From NCBI GenBank assembly GCA_019752775.1, contig JAIELU010000103.1:1-10025 (forward strand): 10,025 nt of DNA, read 5' to 3'. The position numbers and the translations under genes were made by a program. The stretch comes from Campylobacterales bacterium. Its GTDB lineage: Bacteria; Campylobacterota; Campylobacteria; Campylobacterales; Arcobacteraceae. Below, piece by piece: positions 1 through 6,997 of this stretch (its first letter is position 1; every line of letters begins with the position of its first letter). The notes under the pieces are model-generated. The model worked only from the letters and a program-made list of their open reading frames with translations, searched no databases and had not been told where the DNA came from.

Positions 1-185
1 GTAATAACTTGTGGATCCATGTTAAAATGGTATCTTGCAAATGTTACTAAAAATAAATTTACTCCATTTAGCATAAGTTCAATTGACATATAAATTACAA
101 AGATATTTCTTCTTGAAACTACGCCAATTACTCCAATAGAGAACAACATCATTGAAACAAAAGCATAAGATGTTAATGAAATCAT
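1..185 (-). CDS. nuoK: NADH-quinone oxidoreductase subunit K, partial (3' end beyond left edge)
   Basis: Small antiporter-like membrane subunit of complex I (homologous to MrpC and mitochondrial ND4L), part of the proton-translocating arm. About 61 N-terminal codons are visible; roughly 40 C-terminal residues lie outside the window. The ATG at 183-185 overlaps the nuoJ stop as ATGA, and AAAGGAG at 193-199 is a good ribosome site. TM1 spans about residues 4-23, followed by a cytoplasmic Arg25-Arg26 loop, then TM2 with the MSIELMLN motif. Glu36 in that motif matches E. coli NuoK Glu36, a membrane carboxylate needed for proton pumping. The visible part ends near the start of the loop before TM3 (DPQVI). 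Identification is secure from these motifs and from its place after nuoJ. Confidence 0.96.
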   Translation of the reverse strand, partial: MISLTSYAFVSMMLFSIGVIGVVSRRNIFVIYMSIELMLNGVNLFLVTFARYHFNMDPQVI

Positions 186-709
186 AATTGCTCTCCTTTG
201 TTATTAAGTTTTGATTTTCTTTTTTTTGCAAGTACAACTGAACCAATAAGTGCAATTAAAAGTAAAATTGAAATCAACTCAAAAGCAATAAACCAATTAT
301 TATAAAGTTCAAGTCCTATTGGTTTTATATCTCCAAAATTTGTATCACTAATCGTTAAATCTTTTGGGGGTAATTTTGAAACAGCTTTTAATACTAAGAC
401 ATTTAATGGAATCATAATAAAAGCACCAAGAACCATAAATTTGTATTTATTAGGTTCTTTTGGTAAATCTTCTTCTTTTATGTTTAAGAACATTAATATA
501 AATAAAATTAAAGTCATAATTGCACCGGCATAAACTATAATTTGTACTAAAAATAAAAAAGTTGCATTTAATAAAGCAAACATTCCTGCGACACTTAACA
601 TTGTAATTAAAATTCCAAGTGCGCTATACATAGGATTTCTATTTACAATCATAGCAATTGCTCCACTAATTGCTAAAAATGCTAAAGCAATAAAAACTAA
701 ATCAGCCAT
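182..709 (-). CDS. nuoJ: NADH-quinone oxidoreductase subunit J
   Basis: Membrane-arm subunit of complex I (ND6 homologue) next to NuoA, K and H. The 175 residues contain about five hydrophobic segments (roughly 4-22, 28-48, 51-75, 90-109, 138-161) and a basic, charged C-terminal tail (KKRKSK). The family signature in TM3 is clear: QIIVYAGAIM at 56-65, with Tyr60 and the Gly62 region forming the flexible pi-bulge helix linked to conformational coupling. The start ATG at 707-709 overlaps the nuoI stop by 8 bases and is preceded by AAAGGA. The stop overlaps nuoK as ATGA. Length is normal for the family. The loop between TM4 and TM5 (about 110-137) is polar and not strongly conserved. Confidence 0.96.
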   Translation of the reverse strand: MADLVFIALAFLAISGAIAMIVNRNPMYSALGILITMLSVAGMFALLNATFLFLVQIIVYAGAIMTLILFILMFLNIKEEDLPKEPNKYKFMVLGAFIMIPLNVLVLKAVSKLPPKDLTISDTNFGDIKPIGLELYNNWFIAFELISILLLIALIGSVVLAKKRKSKLNNKGEQL

Positions 710-1208
710 TATTCAAATCCTTTGATCTTTCGTTTGCCATTAAAGCTTTTTTATCTAATACAAAATCTTCTCTTTTACTTGATGTAAATGAAAAAATTCC
801 AGTATCCATTCTGATTGCGTCACAAGGACAAGCTTCAACGCAATAACCACAAAATACACACTCTAATAAGTCTATTTTAAACTCTTTTGGTCTTTTTTCA
901 TCATATCCATCAAATCTTTCTTCTGCTTCAATAAAAATACAATCAGCAGGACATGCAGTTGCACACATAAAACAAGCAACACATTTTTCAGTGTTATTTT
1001 CATGTTTTGTAAGTCTATGAACACCTCTGTATCTCTCATTTAAATCAGTTGGCTGAACTTCTGGATAAGCCATAGTTTTTAAATTATCTATATCTTTGAA
1101 ATTTTTAACAAAATGTCTAAAAGTTGTTTTCATTCCTCCTGCAATTGCTGGAAGATATAATTTATCTTTAAATGATTTACCGTATCTTGGTACTACTTTT
1201 ATTCCCAT
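702..1208 (-). CDS. nuoI: NADH-quinone oxidoreductase subunit I (2x[4Fe-4S])
   Basis: Peripheral-arm ferredoxin-like subunit (TYKY homologue) that carries clusters N6a and N6b and passes electrons from NuoG to cluster N2 in NuoB. Two complete CxxCxxCxxxCP motifs are present: Cys76/79/82/86 and Cys117/120/123/127. In this fold the fourth Cys of each motif normally ligates the opposite cluster. Both motifs are followed closely by an extra Cys (Cys90 and Cys129). The N-terminal 65 residues are basic and amphipathic, as expected for the segment that lies on NuoH at the membrane. The 168-residue length is typical. The ATG lies 1 base after the nuoH stop, and the ribosome site (AGAGGAAG) is formed by the last nuoH codons. 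The 3' end overlaps nuoJ by 8 bases. Confidence 0.97.
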   Translation of the reverse strand: MGIKVVPRYGKSFKDKLYLPAIAGGMKTTFRHFVKNFKDIDNLKTMAYPEVQPTDLNERYRGVHRLTKHENNTEKCVACFMCATACPADCIFIEAEERFDGYDEKRPKEFKIDLLECVFCGYCVEACPCDAIRMDTGIFSFTSSKREDFVLDKKALMANERSKDLNNG

Positions 1209-1209
1209 T

Positions 1210-2493
1210 TTAACTTCCTCTTACTACAACAAAGATTGCTGTTATTACAATATTTAAAAGAGCTAATGGAATTAGAACTTTCCAACCTAACATTTGTAAT
1301 TGGTCATATCTAAATCTCAACACAGTCCATCTAACCCAAATATAAACAAATGACATCATAAAGAATTTTACTAAGAAAGTTCCAATTTGAATTACTGCAG
1401 TTACAATATTAACACCATTTGTTCCAAGTCCTGTAATTAAAAAAGAGATTAATGCAGCCATTATAAAAATAGCTAAAGACCAAAATATAAAAGTTAAAAC
1501 TTTTGTCTCTTTTTCTCTTGATTTATTTGAACCTACTGCTTTATTGTTTTTCTTCATCCACTTAGTAAGAAAAAATATTTTTATTGGAAGAAGTACAATA
1601 ATTGCAAGAATTACATAATTCATATTCCCTTGAATTGCTTGTGTGTCTAACCAAGGAATTTGATAACCACCAAAAAATAGAGTTACTATTATTGCACTTG
1701 ATGCACTCATTGCAGAATATTCACCAACTTGAAAAAGTCCAAATCTCATTGCAGAATATTCAGTGTGATAACCAGCAACTAATTCAGATTCTCCCTCTGC
1801 TAAGTCAAAAGGTGCTCTATTTGTTTCTGCAAATGCACAAATAATAAAAATAATTGCAGCAACTGGTTGTATAAATATTCCCCACATTGGAACTACACCA
1901 AAATAAGTTCCAGTTTGAGCATTTACAATATCTGTTAAGTGAATTGAGCCATAAGATAGAAGCATTGAGATAATTGCTAATCCCATTGCAGCTTCATAAG
2001 AGATAACTTGAGCAGAAGCTCTAATTGAACCTAAAAGTCCATATTTACTTCCTGATGAATAACCTCCCAGAATTATTCCATAAACAGATAATCCAGCAAA
2101 GGCTAGAAACCACATTATTCCTAGTTTATTTGGAATAGCTTGCATAATATTTTCTTTTCCATCAATTACTAAAACATCAGCAAAAGGAATAGCTGCAAAA
2201 GTTAAAAATGAACACATAAATACAATAACGGGAGCTATTGTAAAGAAAAATTTGTATTTGATATGAGAAGGAGTAAAGTCTTCTTTAAAAATAAGTTTTA
2301 ACATATCTGCAAAACTTTGAATTACTCCTCCTAATCTAAATGGTCCAATATGACATCTATTTGGTCCACTTCTATCTTGCATAAATGCTGATATTCTTCT
2401 TTCCCACCATACAAAAACTGGAGTTAGTCCAACTGCTAAAATAACAGCGATAACTATATTTGCAATTATGATGATTATAGATGAAGTACTCAT
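1210..2493 (-). CDS. nuoH: NADH-quinone oxidoreductase subunit H, with a long C-terminal-half insertion
   Basis: Membrane subunit (ND1 homologue) that with NuoB and NuoD forms the quinone chamber. Family hallmarks: ERRISAFMQDRSGPNR at 31-46, GGVIQSFADMLKLI near 55-68, the acidic loop ETNRAPFDLAEGESELVAGY (223-242), and RFRYDQLQMLGWK at 393-405. It has 427 residues against about 325-365 usual. The excess sits between the FGGY motif (274-277) and the final conserved block: hydrophobic segments at about 291-310 and 334-355 joined by a basic loop (311-332, many Lys/Asn/Ser) precede the usual helix at about 362-386. This looks like an inserted helix pair, which would preserve topology. The ATG overlaps the nuoG stop as ATGA, with AAAGGAA upstream. 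The reading frame is intact throughout, so the insertion appears genuine. Confidence 0.96.
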   Translation of the reverse strand: MSTSSIIIIIANIVIAVILAVGLTPVFVWWERRISAFMQDRSGPNRCHIGPFRLGGVIQSFADMLKLIFKEDFTPSHIKYKFFFTIAPVIVFMCSFLTFAAIPFADVLVIDGKENIMQAIPNKLGIMWFLAFAGLSVYGIILGGYSSGSKYGLLGSIRASAQVISYEAAMGLAIISMLLSYGSIHLTDIVNAQTGTYFGVVPMWGIFIQPVAAIIFIICAFAETNRAPFDLAEGESELVAGYHTEYSAMRFGLFQVGEYSAMSASSAIIVTLFFGGYQIPWLDTQAIQGNMNYVILAIIVLLPIKIFFLTKWMKKNNKAVGSNKSREKETKVLTFIFWSLAIFIMAALISFLITGLGTNGVNIVTAVIQIGTFLVKFFMMSFVYIWVRWTVLRFRYDQLQMLGWKVLIPLALLNIVITAIFVVVRGS

Positions 2494-3926
2494 AGAGTTC
2501 CTTTCTCAATCATTGATTTTAAATCTTCTATTATTGTTGTTATAGTTTTCATTGAATTATTTTTATTCATTTTAGATATAACTTTTTGTTTAATTCCCGC
2601 ATTATTTATATAAGTTCCAGATTTTTCATAAAATGAAGCAACAGGTATTGCAACATTTGAGTGTTCAATAGTTGTACAGTTATGACTAAATAAAGAAATT
2701 ACTTTTTTGTCTTTTAGTAAATTTGTATTATTGTCAAAATAATTATTTTCTATAATTATTACTAATGAAGTATTATTTAAAGCCATCTCAAAAAATTCTT
2801 TTGTTTCATTTATTTCTAACTCTTTAAATGAATTTCTATTAACAGTTTTATCATTTGTTCGTAAATAATCATCTGCAAAATTCTCATCCATTGTATTTGG
2901 AGAATAACCAGAAACTTGAATATTTAATTTTGTTGCTAAATTTTTTACATTTAATATTTCTTCATAAGAAAGATTTGCACTTAATACAAATAATATATTT
3001 TTATTTGTTGTAAGTTCTTTAAAAACATTTGTAATAGTATTATCAATAAGTGTTGGAGCGTTATTAATAAATGGAGTTTCGAATCTATTTTCGCTCTCAT
3101 TTGTATAAGATAATCTTCCCTCATCACACATAAACCAACCATTTACAGCTTTATTAACTCTTGGTCTAAATCTAAAAATTTGGTCATCTTTATATTTTTC
3201 TTTTCTATGATCAACATAAATATTACATCCTTTTGAACAACCATTACAAATTGCATCAAAAGTTTCTAAAAACCAAACTCTTTGTTTAAATCTAAAATCT
3301 TTATTTGTTAAAGCTCCAACTGGACAAATATCAATAACATTCATAGCATATGGATTATTTAATGGTCGACCAGGGAAAGTTCCAATAACTGAATGATCAG
3401 CTCTATTGATAACTCCTAGCTCATTAGTTTTTGTAATAGTAGAACAAAATCTTACACATCTGGTACAAAGTACACATCTTTCTTCATCAAGCATTACATT
3501 TGAGCCTAAATCAACTCTTTTTCTTGCATGATTTTTATTTTCAAGATTTACTCTTGATTCATAAAATCCTGATTCCATATAATAATCTTGAAGCTTACAC
3601 TCTCCTGCTTGGTCGCAAGTTGGGCAATCAATAGGATGATTAATAAGTTGAAGTTCAAGAATATCTCGTCTAACTTTTTCGATATTCTCACCCTTTGTTC
3701 TTACAACCATTCCATTTTTTACCGGAGTATCACAGGCAATTTGAGGTCTTTTTTGACCTTCGATTTCAACCATACACATTCTACAGTTACCATCTTTACC
3801 AAGTGCTTGGTGATAACAAAAATGAGGAATATGTATATTTTCATCTAGCAATTTATCAATTAGCAAGCTACCTTTAGTAGCTTGCATTTGCGCTCCATTT
3901 ACTGTTATATTAATCAATTCACCCAT
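2490..3926 (-). CDS. nuoG: NADH-quinone oxidoreductase subunit G, short form
   Basis: Large Fe-S subunit of the input module. Clusters visible in order: N1b [2Fe-2S] Cys37/48/51/65; N5 [4Fe-4S] with its unusual His ligand, His97/Cys101/104/110; N4 [4Fe-4S] Cys151/154/157/201; and the off-pathway N7 site Cys227/230/234/267, which only some lineages keep. After N7 the protein should continue into a molybdopterin-oxidoreductase-like domain, but only about 200 residues follow. Total length is 478, against about 780-910 in Thermus and E. coli. The usual C-terminal signature survives (IPVASFYEKSGTYINNAG, 427-444), so this is an internal contraction rather than a lost end. Start: ATG with AAGGGGA at 3933-3939, 32 bases after gltA. 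The stop overlaps the nuoH ATG. Confidence 0.94.
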   Translation of the reverse strand: MGELINITVNGAQMQATKGSLLIDKLLDENIHIPHFCYHQALGKDGNCRMCMVEIEGQKRPQIACDTPVKNGMVVRTKGENIEKVRRDILELQLINHPIDCPTCDQAGECKLQDYYMESGFYESRVNLENKNHARKRVDLGSNVMLDEERCVLCTRCVRFCSTITKTNELGVINRADHSVIGTFPGRPLNNPYAMNVIDICPVGALTNKDFRFKQRVWFLETFDAICNGCSKGCNIYVDHRKEKYKDDQIFRFRPRVNKAVNGWFMCDEGRLSYTNESENRFETPFINNAPTLIDNTITNVFKELTTNKNILFVLSANLSYEEILNVKNLATKLNIQVSGYSPNTMDENFADDYLRTNDKTVNRNSFKELEINETKEFFEMALNNTSLVIIIENNYFDNNTNLLKDKKVISLFSHNCTTIEHSNVAIPVASFYEKSGTYINNAGIKQKVISKMNKNNSMKTITTIIEDLKSMIEKGTL

Positions 3927-3958
3927 TAATTGTCCCCTTACACTTGTTGAAATTTTTC

Positions 3959-5245
3959 TTAGTTACCTGTATATAATTGTCTTGGTCTTGCAATTTTATG
4001 TTTTGGATCTTGTTTTAATTCTGACCATTGTGCTAGCCATCCTGGAGTTCTACCAATAACAAAAATTGGAGTAAACATCTCAATAGGAATTTTAAGAGCA
4101 GTTAAAATTACACCTGAATAGAAGTCAATATTTGGATATAAACCTCTTTCTTTGAAATAATCATCACTTAATGCAGCTTGTTCAACAGCATGTGCAATAT
4201 CAAGTAATTTTGAATCAAGATTTAATTCTTCTTTTAATTTGTCTTGTAAAGCTTTTAATGTTTCAGCTCTAGGGTCTCTATTTTTATAAACTCTATGTCC
4301 AAATCCCATTAATCTAAATGGGTCATTTCTATCTTTAGCTTTTGCAATATAAGTTGGGACATTTTTAACATCACCAATTAATTTTAATTGATCCATAACT
4401 TTTTCATTTGCTCCACCATGCGCTGATCCCCATAAAGCAGAAATACCAGATGCGATTGCAACATAAGGGTGAGCTTCAGTTGAACCTACATTTCTAACAG
4501 TTGTTGTAGAAGCATTTTGTTCGTGGTCTGCATGTAAAGTCAAAATTGCATCAAGTGCATCAATTTCAACTTGTTTAATCTCATCATTTTTACCATCACC
4601 TAAATATTTCATTCTTCCACCTGGATATGCTCTTAACATATATAAGAAGTTTTCTGTAAAATATCTATTTACATCTGGATAAATAAGTGGTGTACCAATT
4701 GAATTTCTATAAGCCATAGCCGCAATTACTGGCATTTTAGCTAGGATTCTTCTTCTCATCATTTTAAACGCATCTTCATCTTCTAAATGTAAGTGATCTT
4801 TATAAAATGCAGCAAGAGCCATTGTTGCAGCTCCCATAGTTGCCATTGGGTGAGCACCATCTGGTAAAGCTTCAAATAATCTAATAATTCCTTCATTTAA
4901 AAATGATCTATGTCTGATTTCTAAATCAAAGTTTTTAGAAGCCTGAGGAGTTGGAAGTTTTCCTCTCATTAATAAATAAGAAACATCTAAAAAAGAGTGT
5001 TTTCCAGCTAAATCTGTAATATCATAACCTCTATATCTTAACTCTGATTTTTCACCATCAATAAATGTAATTTTTGATTCACAAGATGCAGTTGAAGTAT
5101 AACCAGGGTCATAAGTAAACATTCCAGAATCTTTATAGAATGTAGAAATATCTACAACGCTAGGTCCTCTTGTACCATCAATAATATTGTATTCAAATGA
5201 TTTTCCATTTCTGTTATCAGTTAATGTCATTGTATTTTTAGTCAT
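3959..5245 (-). CDS. gltA: Citrate synthase, type II
   Basis: Condenses acetyl-CoA and oxaloacetate to citrate and CoA, the cytoplasmic entry step of the TCA cycle. The 428 residues match the long bacterial type II (hexameric, E. coli-like) form: an N-terminal domain with TSTASCESKITFIDG (50-64), LHADHEQNAST at 237-247, catalytic His276 in AHGGANE, His317 in FGHRVYKNRDPRAE, and Asp374 in NIDFYSG. Arg166 and Lys170 fall where E. coli has Arg163 and Lys167 of the NADH allosteric site, but the E. coli Cys206 position appears to be Gly. The gene lies between nuoF and nuoG on the same strand, with gaps of 25 and 32 bases and its own ribosome site (CAGGAGA, 5251-5257). No terminator or convincing private promoter is seen, so co-transcription with nuo is likely. 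Confidence 0.97.
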   Translation of the reverse strand: MTKNTMTLTDNRNGKSFEYNIIDGTRGPSVVDISTFYKDSGMFTYDPGYTSTASCESKITFIDGEKSELRYRGYDITDLAGKHSFLDVSYLLMRGKLPTPQASKNFDLEIRHRSFLNEGIIRLFEALPDGAHPMATMGAATMALAAFYKDHLHLEDEDAFKMMRRRILAKMPVIAAMAYRNSIGTPLIYPDVNRYFTENFLYMLRAYPGGRMKYLGDGKNDEIKQVEIDALDAILTLHADHEQNASTTTVRNVGSTEAHPYVAIASGISALWGSAHGGANEKVMDQLKLIGDVKNVPTYIAKAKDRNDPFRLMGFGHRVYKNRDPRAETLKALQDKLKEELNLDSKLLDIAHAVEQAALSDDYFKERGLYPNIDFYSGVILTALKIPIEMFTPIFVIGRTPGWLAQWSELKQDPKHKIARPRQLYTGN

Positions 5246-5270
5246 AATTTTCTCCTGTTATTTAGTTAAT

Positions 5271-6521
5271 TTAGTTTTTAAAATGTATATCAAATTCATG
5301 AGGGAATTTTCTTACAATACTCTCAATAATATCTTTCACCGCTGGTGCAAAAACACAAACAGTTTTTCCATTCATCGTGTCACATACATCAAGTATCGTA
5401 TTTAAATCTTCTTTTGAACCTTCACCATTTAAGATTTTTTTCAAAATCTTGTCAATCCAGCCAGTACCCTCTCTACAAGGTGTACATTGACCACAAGACT
5501 CATGGTGATAGAACTCTATCAAATTCTTAGCTACATCAACCATAGATGTAGCTTCATCAATAACTATCATTCCTCCTGTACCTAAAGTTGAACCAATATC
5601 CCACATAGATTCATAATCTAATACAGCTTTTTGAACTTCATCAGCTGTTAAGATTGGACAAGATGAACCTCCTGGAATAATTGCTTTTAATTTTTTCCCA
5701 TCAATCATTCCACCACCAAGAATGTTTAGAAAATCAATCATCTTATTTCCATAAGCCATTTCATAAACACCTGGATTTTTAACAGGTCCAGAAATTGCAA
5801 AAAGCATAGTTCCTGGTGATTTTGGTGTTCCATATTTCGTGTATCCAATAGAACCATTTTCTACAATATTTGGAACACTTGCTATTGTTTCAACATTATT
5901 TACAGTTGCTGGATTATCAAAGAACCATTCACACTCTTTCCCTGCAGGTTTAAGTCTAGGATGTCCTCTTTTTCCTTCAAGAGATTCAATAAGTGCTGAT
6001 TTTTCACCACAAATATAAGCTCCACCACCTCTATGAACTGTTATATCAACTTTAAAATCATGTGTATTCATAATTTTATTGCCTATAATTCCAGCTTCAT
6101 AAGCTTCTTTTATAGCTTCATTTAATCTATCAATAAAAAATTTATATTCACCTCTTATATAAATATAAGCGTGATGCGCATTTATTGCATAACAAGTACA
6201 AATAATACCTTCAATTAATAAATGCGGGTCATACTGAAAAATCTGTCTATCTTTAAAAGTTCCAGGTTCTGACTCATCTCCATTTACTATTAAATAAGCT
6301 GGTCTTGGATCATTTTTAGGCATTAATTCCCATTTTGGTCCACAAGCTGCTCCTCCTCCACCTTTTCCTCTAAGTCCAGATGCTGTAACTTCTGCTGTAA
6401 CTTCATCAGGAGTCATAGAAAAAAGTTTAGGAATAGAAGAATATCTTCCGTTTGCAAGAGCAACTTCTAATTTATGAGAATTAGGAATGTCAAAATTTTT
6501 GCTTACAATTTTTGTTATCAT
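5271..6521 (-). CDS. nuoF: NADH-quinone oxidoreductase subunit F (FMN/N3 subunit) with altered nucleotide pocket
   Basis: Flavoprotein subunit where complex I normally oxidises NADH. The FMN glycine loop reads RGKGGGGAACGPKW (51-64), followed by NGDESEPGTFKDR (80-92), GGGAYICGEK (165-174) and cluster N3 ligands Cys343/346/349/389 (ESCGQCTPCREGT). The ATG at 6519-6521 gives 416 residues; it overlaps the nuoE stop as ATGA and sits 8 bases after AAGGAG. Retained catalytic positions: Glu85 (E. coli Glu95), Tyr169 (Tyr178), Lys191 (Lys200). Changed positions: E. coli Phe67 is Ala58, Glu183 is Lys174 and Phe203 is Gly194; the first and last flank adenine and the middle one contacts the adenosine ribose. 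The surrounding blocks align without gaps, so the changes are unlikely to be alignment errors. A different donor such as NADPH is possible. Confidence 0.95.
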   Translation of the reverse strand: MITKIVSKNFDIPNSHKLEVALANGRYSSIPKLFSMTPDEVTAEVTASGLRGKGGGGAACGPKWELMPKNDPRPAYLIVNGDESEPGTFKDRQIFQYDPHLLIEGIICTCYAINAHHAYIYIRGEYKFFIDRLNEAIKEAYEAGIIGNKIMNTHDFKVDITVHRGGGAYICGEKSALIESLEGKRGHPRLKPAGKECEWFFDNPATVNNVETIASVPNIVENGSIGYTKYGTPKSPGTMLFAISGPVKNPGVYEMAYGNKMIDFLNILGGGMIDGKKLKAIIPGGSSCPILTADEVQKAVLDYESMWDIGSTLGTGGMIVIDEATSMVDVAKNLIEFYHHESCGQCTPCREGTGWIDKILKKILNGEGSKEDLNTILDVCDTMNGKTVCVFAPAVKDIIESIVRKFPHEFDIHFKN

Positions 6522-6997
6522 TTTTTGCACTCCTTAATTAATTCATCAACTTTTTCAATAGTTAATTTTTCATGATATTCGCCATTTAATGCAAACATTG
6601 GAGCTCCACTACAAGCACCTAAACATTCTACTTCACTTAAATGAAATAAACCATCAGCACTTGTTTGTCCAGCTTCTATTCCTATTGTTTCTTTTATGTG
6701 ATTTTTAATTTTTTGTGAACCACATAACATACAAGAAAGAGTTTTACATAATTCAATATGGTGTTTTCCAATTGGTTTTAGATTAAACATTGTATAAAAA
6801 GTTGCTACTTCATATACTTGAATTGGAGTTTTTCCTAATTTATCCGCAACATAAATCATAGCTTCAGGACTAACCCATCCAAGTTGTTCTTGAACTAGCC
6901 ATAATGCTGGTAGCATTACAGAATCAATAAGTGGATATCTACTTACATATTCTTGAAATTTGATTTCATTTTCGCCTGAATATTCAAAATTACTCAT
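6518..6997 (-). CDS. nuoE: NADH-quinone oxidoreductase subunit E ([2Fe-2S] N1a)
   Basis: Thioredoxin-fold subunit (24 kDa homologue) that pairs with NuoF and carries cluster N1a close to FMN. The four ligands are Cys84, Cys89, Cys125 and Cys129, in the expected C-x4-C and C-x3-C pattern (LCKTLSCMLCGS; VECLGACSGAP). An additional Cys92 lies three residues after the second ligand. The N-terminal helical part includes the family stretch PALWLVQEQLGWVSPEAM (30-47) and VYEVATFYTMF (61-71). The 159 residues are normal for the family. The ATG shares one base with the nuoCD stop (TAATG); the purine-rich GGGGAG within the end of nuoCD can serve as ribosome site. Presence of NuoE and NuoF contrasts with Campylobacter and Helicobacter, which lack both. 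Confidence 0.97.
   Translation of the reverse strand: MSNFEYSGENEIKFQEYVSRYPLIDSVMLPALWLVQEQLGWVSPEAMIYVADKLGKTPIQVYEVATFYTMFNLKPIGKHHIELCKTLSCMLCGSQKIKNHIKETIGIEAGQTSADGLFHLSEVECLGACSGAPMFALNGEYHEKLTIEKVDELIKECKK
6527..6534 (-). promoter_or_regulatory. Ribosome binding site deciding the nuoF start
   Basis: On the minus strand AAGGAG (6529-6534) stands 7-8 bases before the ATG at 6519-6521. An upstream in-frame GTG at 6528-6530 overlaps this Shine-Dalgarno sequence itself and therefore has no ribosome site at a usable distance. The ATG, coupled to the nuoE stop, is the better start; nuoF is three residues shorter than the longest open frame. Confidence 0.8.

Noticed and set aside
1602..1844. 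Plus-strand open frame inside nuoH
   Set aside because: Antisense to a strongly conserved coding region; the composition is Gln/His/Leu-rich, as expected for a shadow frame, and no ribosome site fits.
3588..3877. Two plus-strand open frames inside nuoG
   Set aside because: Antisense to the Fe-S motif region of nuoG, mutually overlapping and without recognisable domains.
2490..3926. nuoG shortened by frameshift or pseudogenisation
   Set aside because: The frame is continuous, the family C-terminal motif is present and the stop is coupled to nuoH, so the short form looks functional.
3927..3958. Terminator between gltA and nuoG
   Set aside because: The 32-base gap has no stable GC stem followed by a T run; only a weak GAAA/TTTC inverted match, too short to terminate.
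5258..5278. Direct repeat AACTAAAT x2 after nuoF as an insertion scar
   Set aside because: The 8-base repeat is low-complexity AT sequence; there is no mobile element or matching copy on the other side of gltA.
5187..5530. Plus-strand open frames across the nuoF-gltA junction
   Set aside because: Both lie antisense to conserved nuoF and gltA sequence and resemble no known family; AT-rich chance frames.
6522..6530. GTG start three codons upstream for nuoF
   Set aside because: The GTG overlaps the AAGGAG ribosome site; the ATG at 6519-6521 has proper spacing and the usual ATGA coupling.
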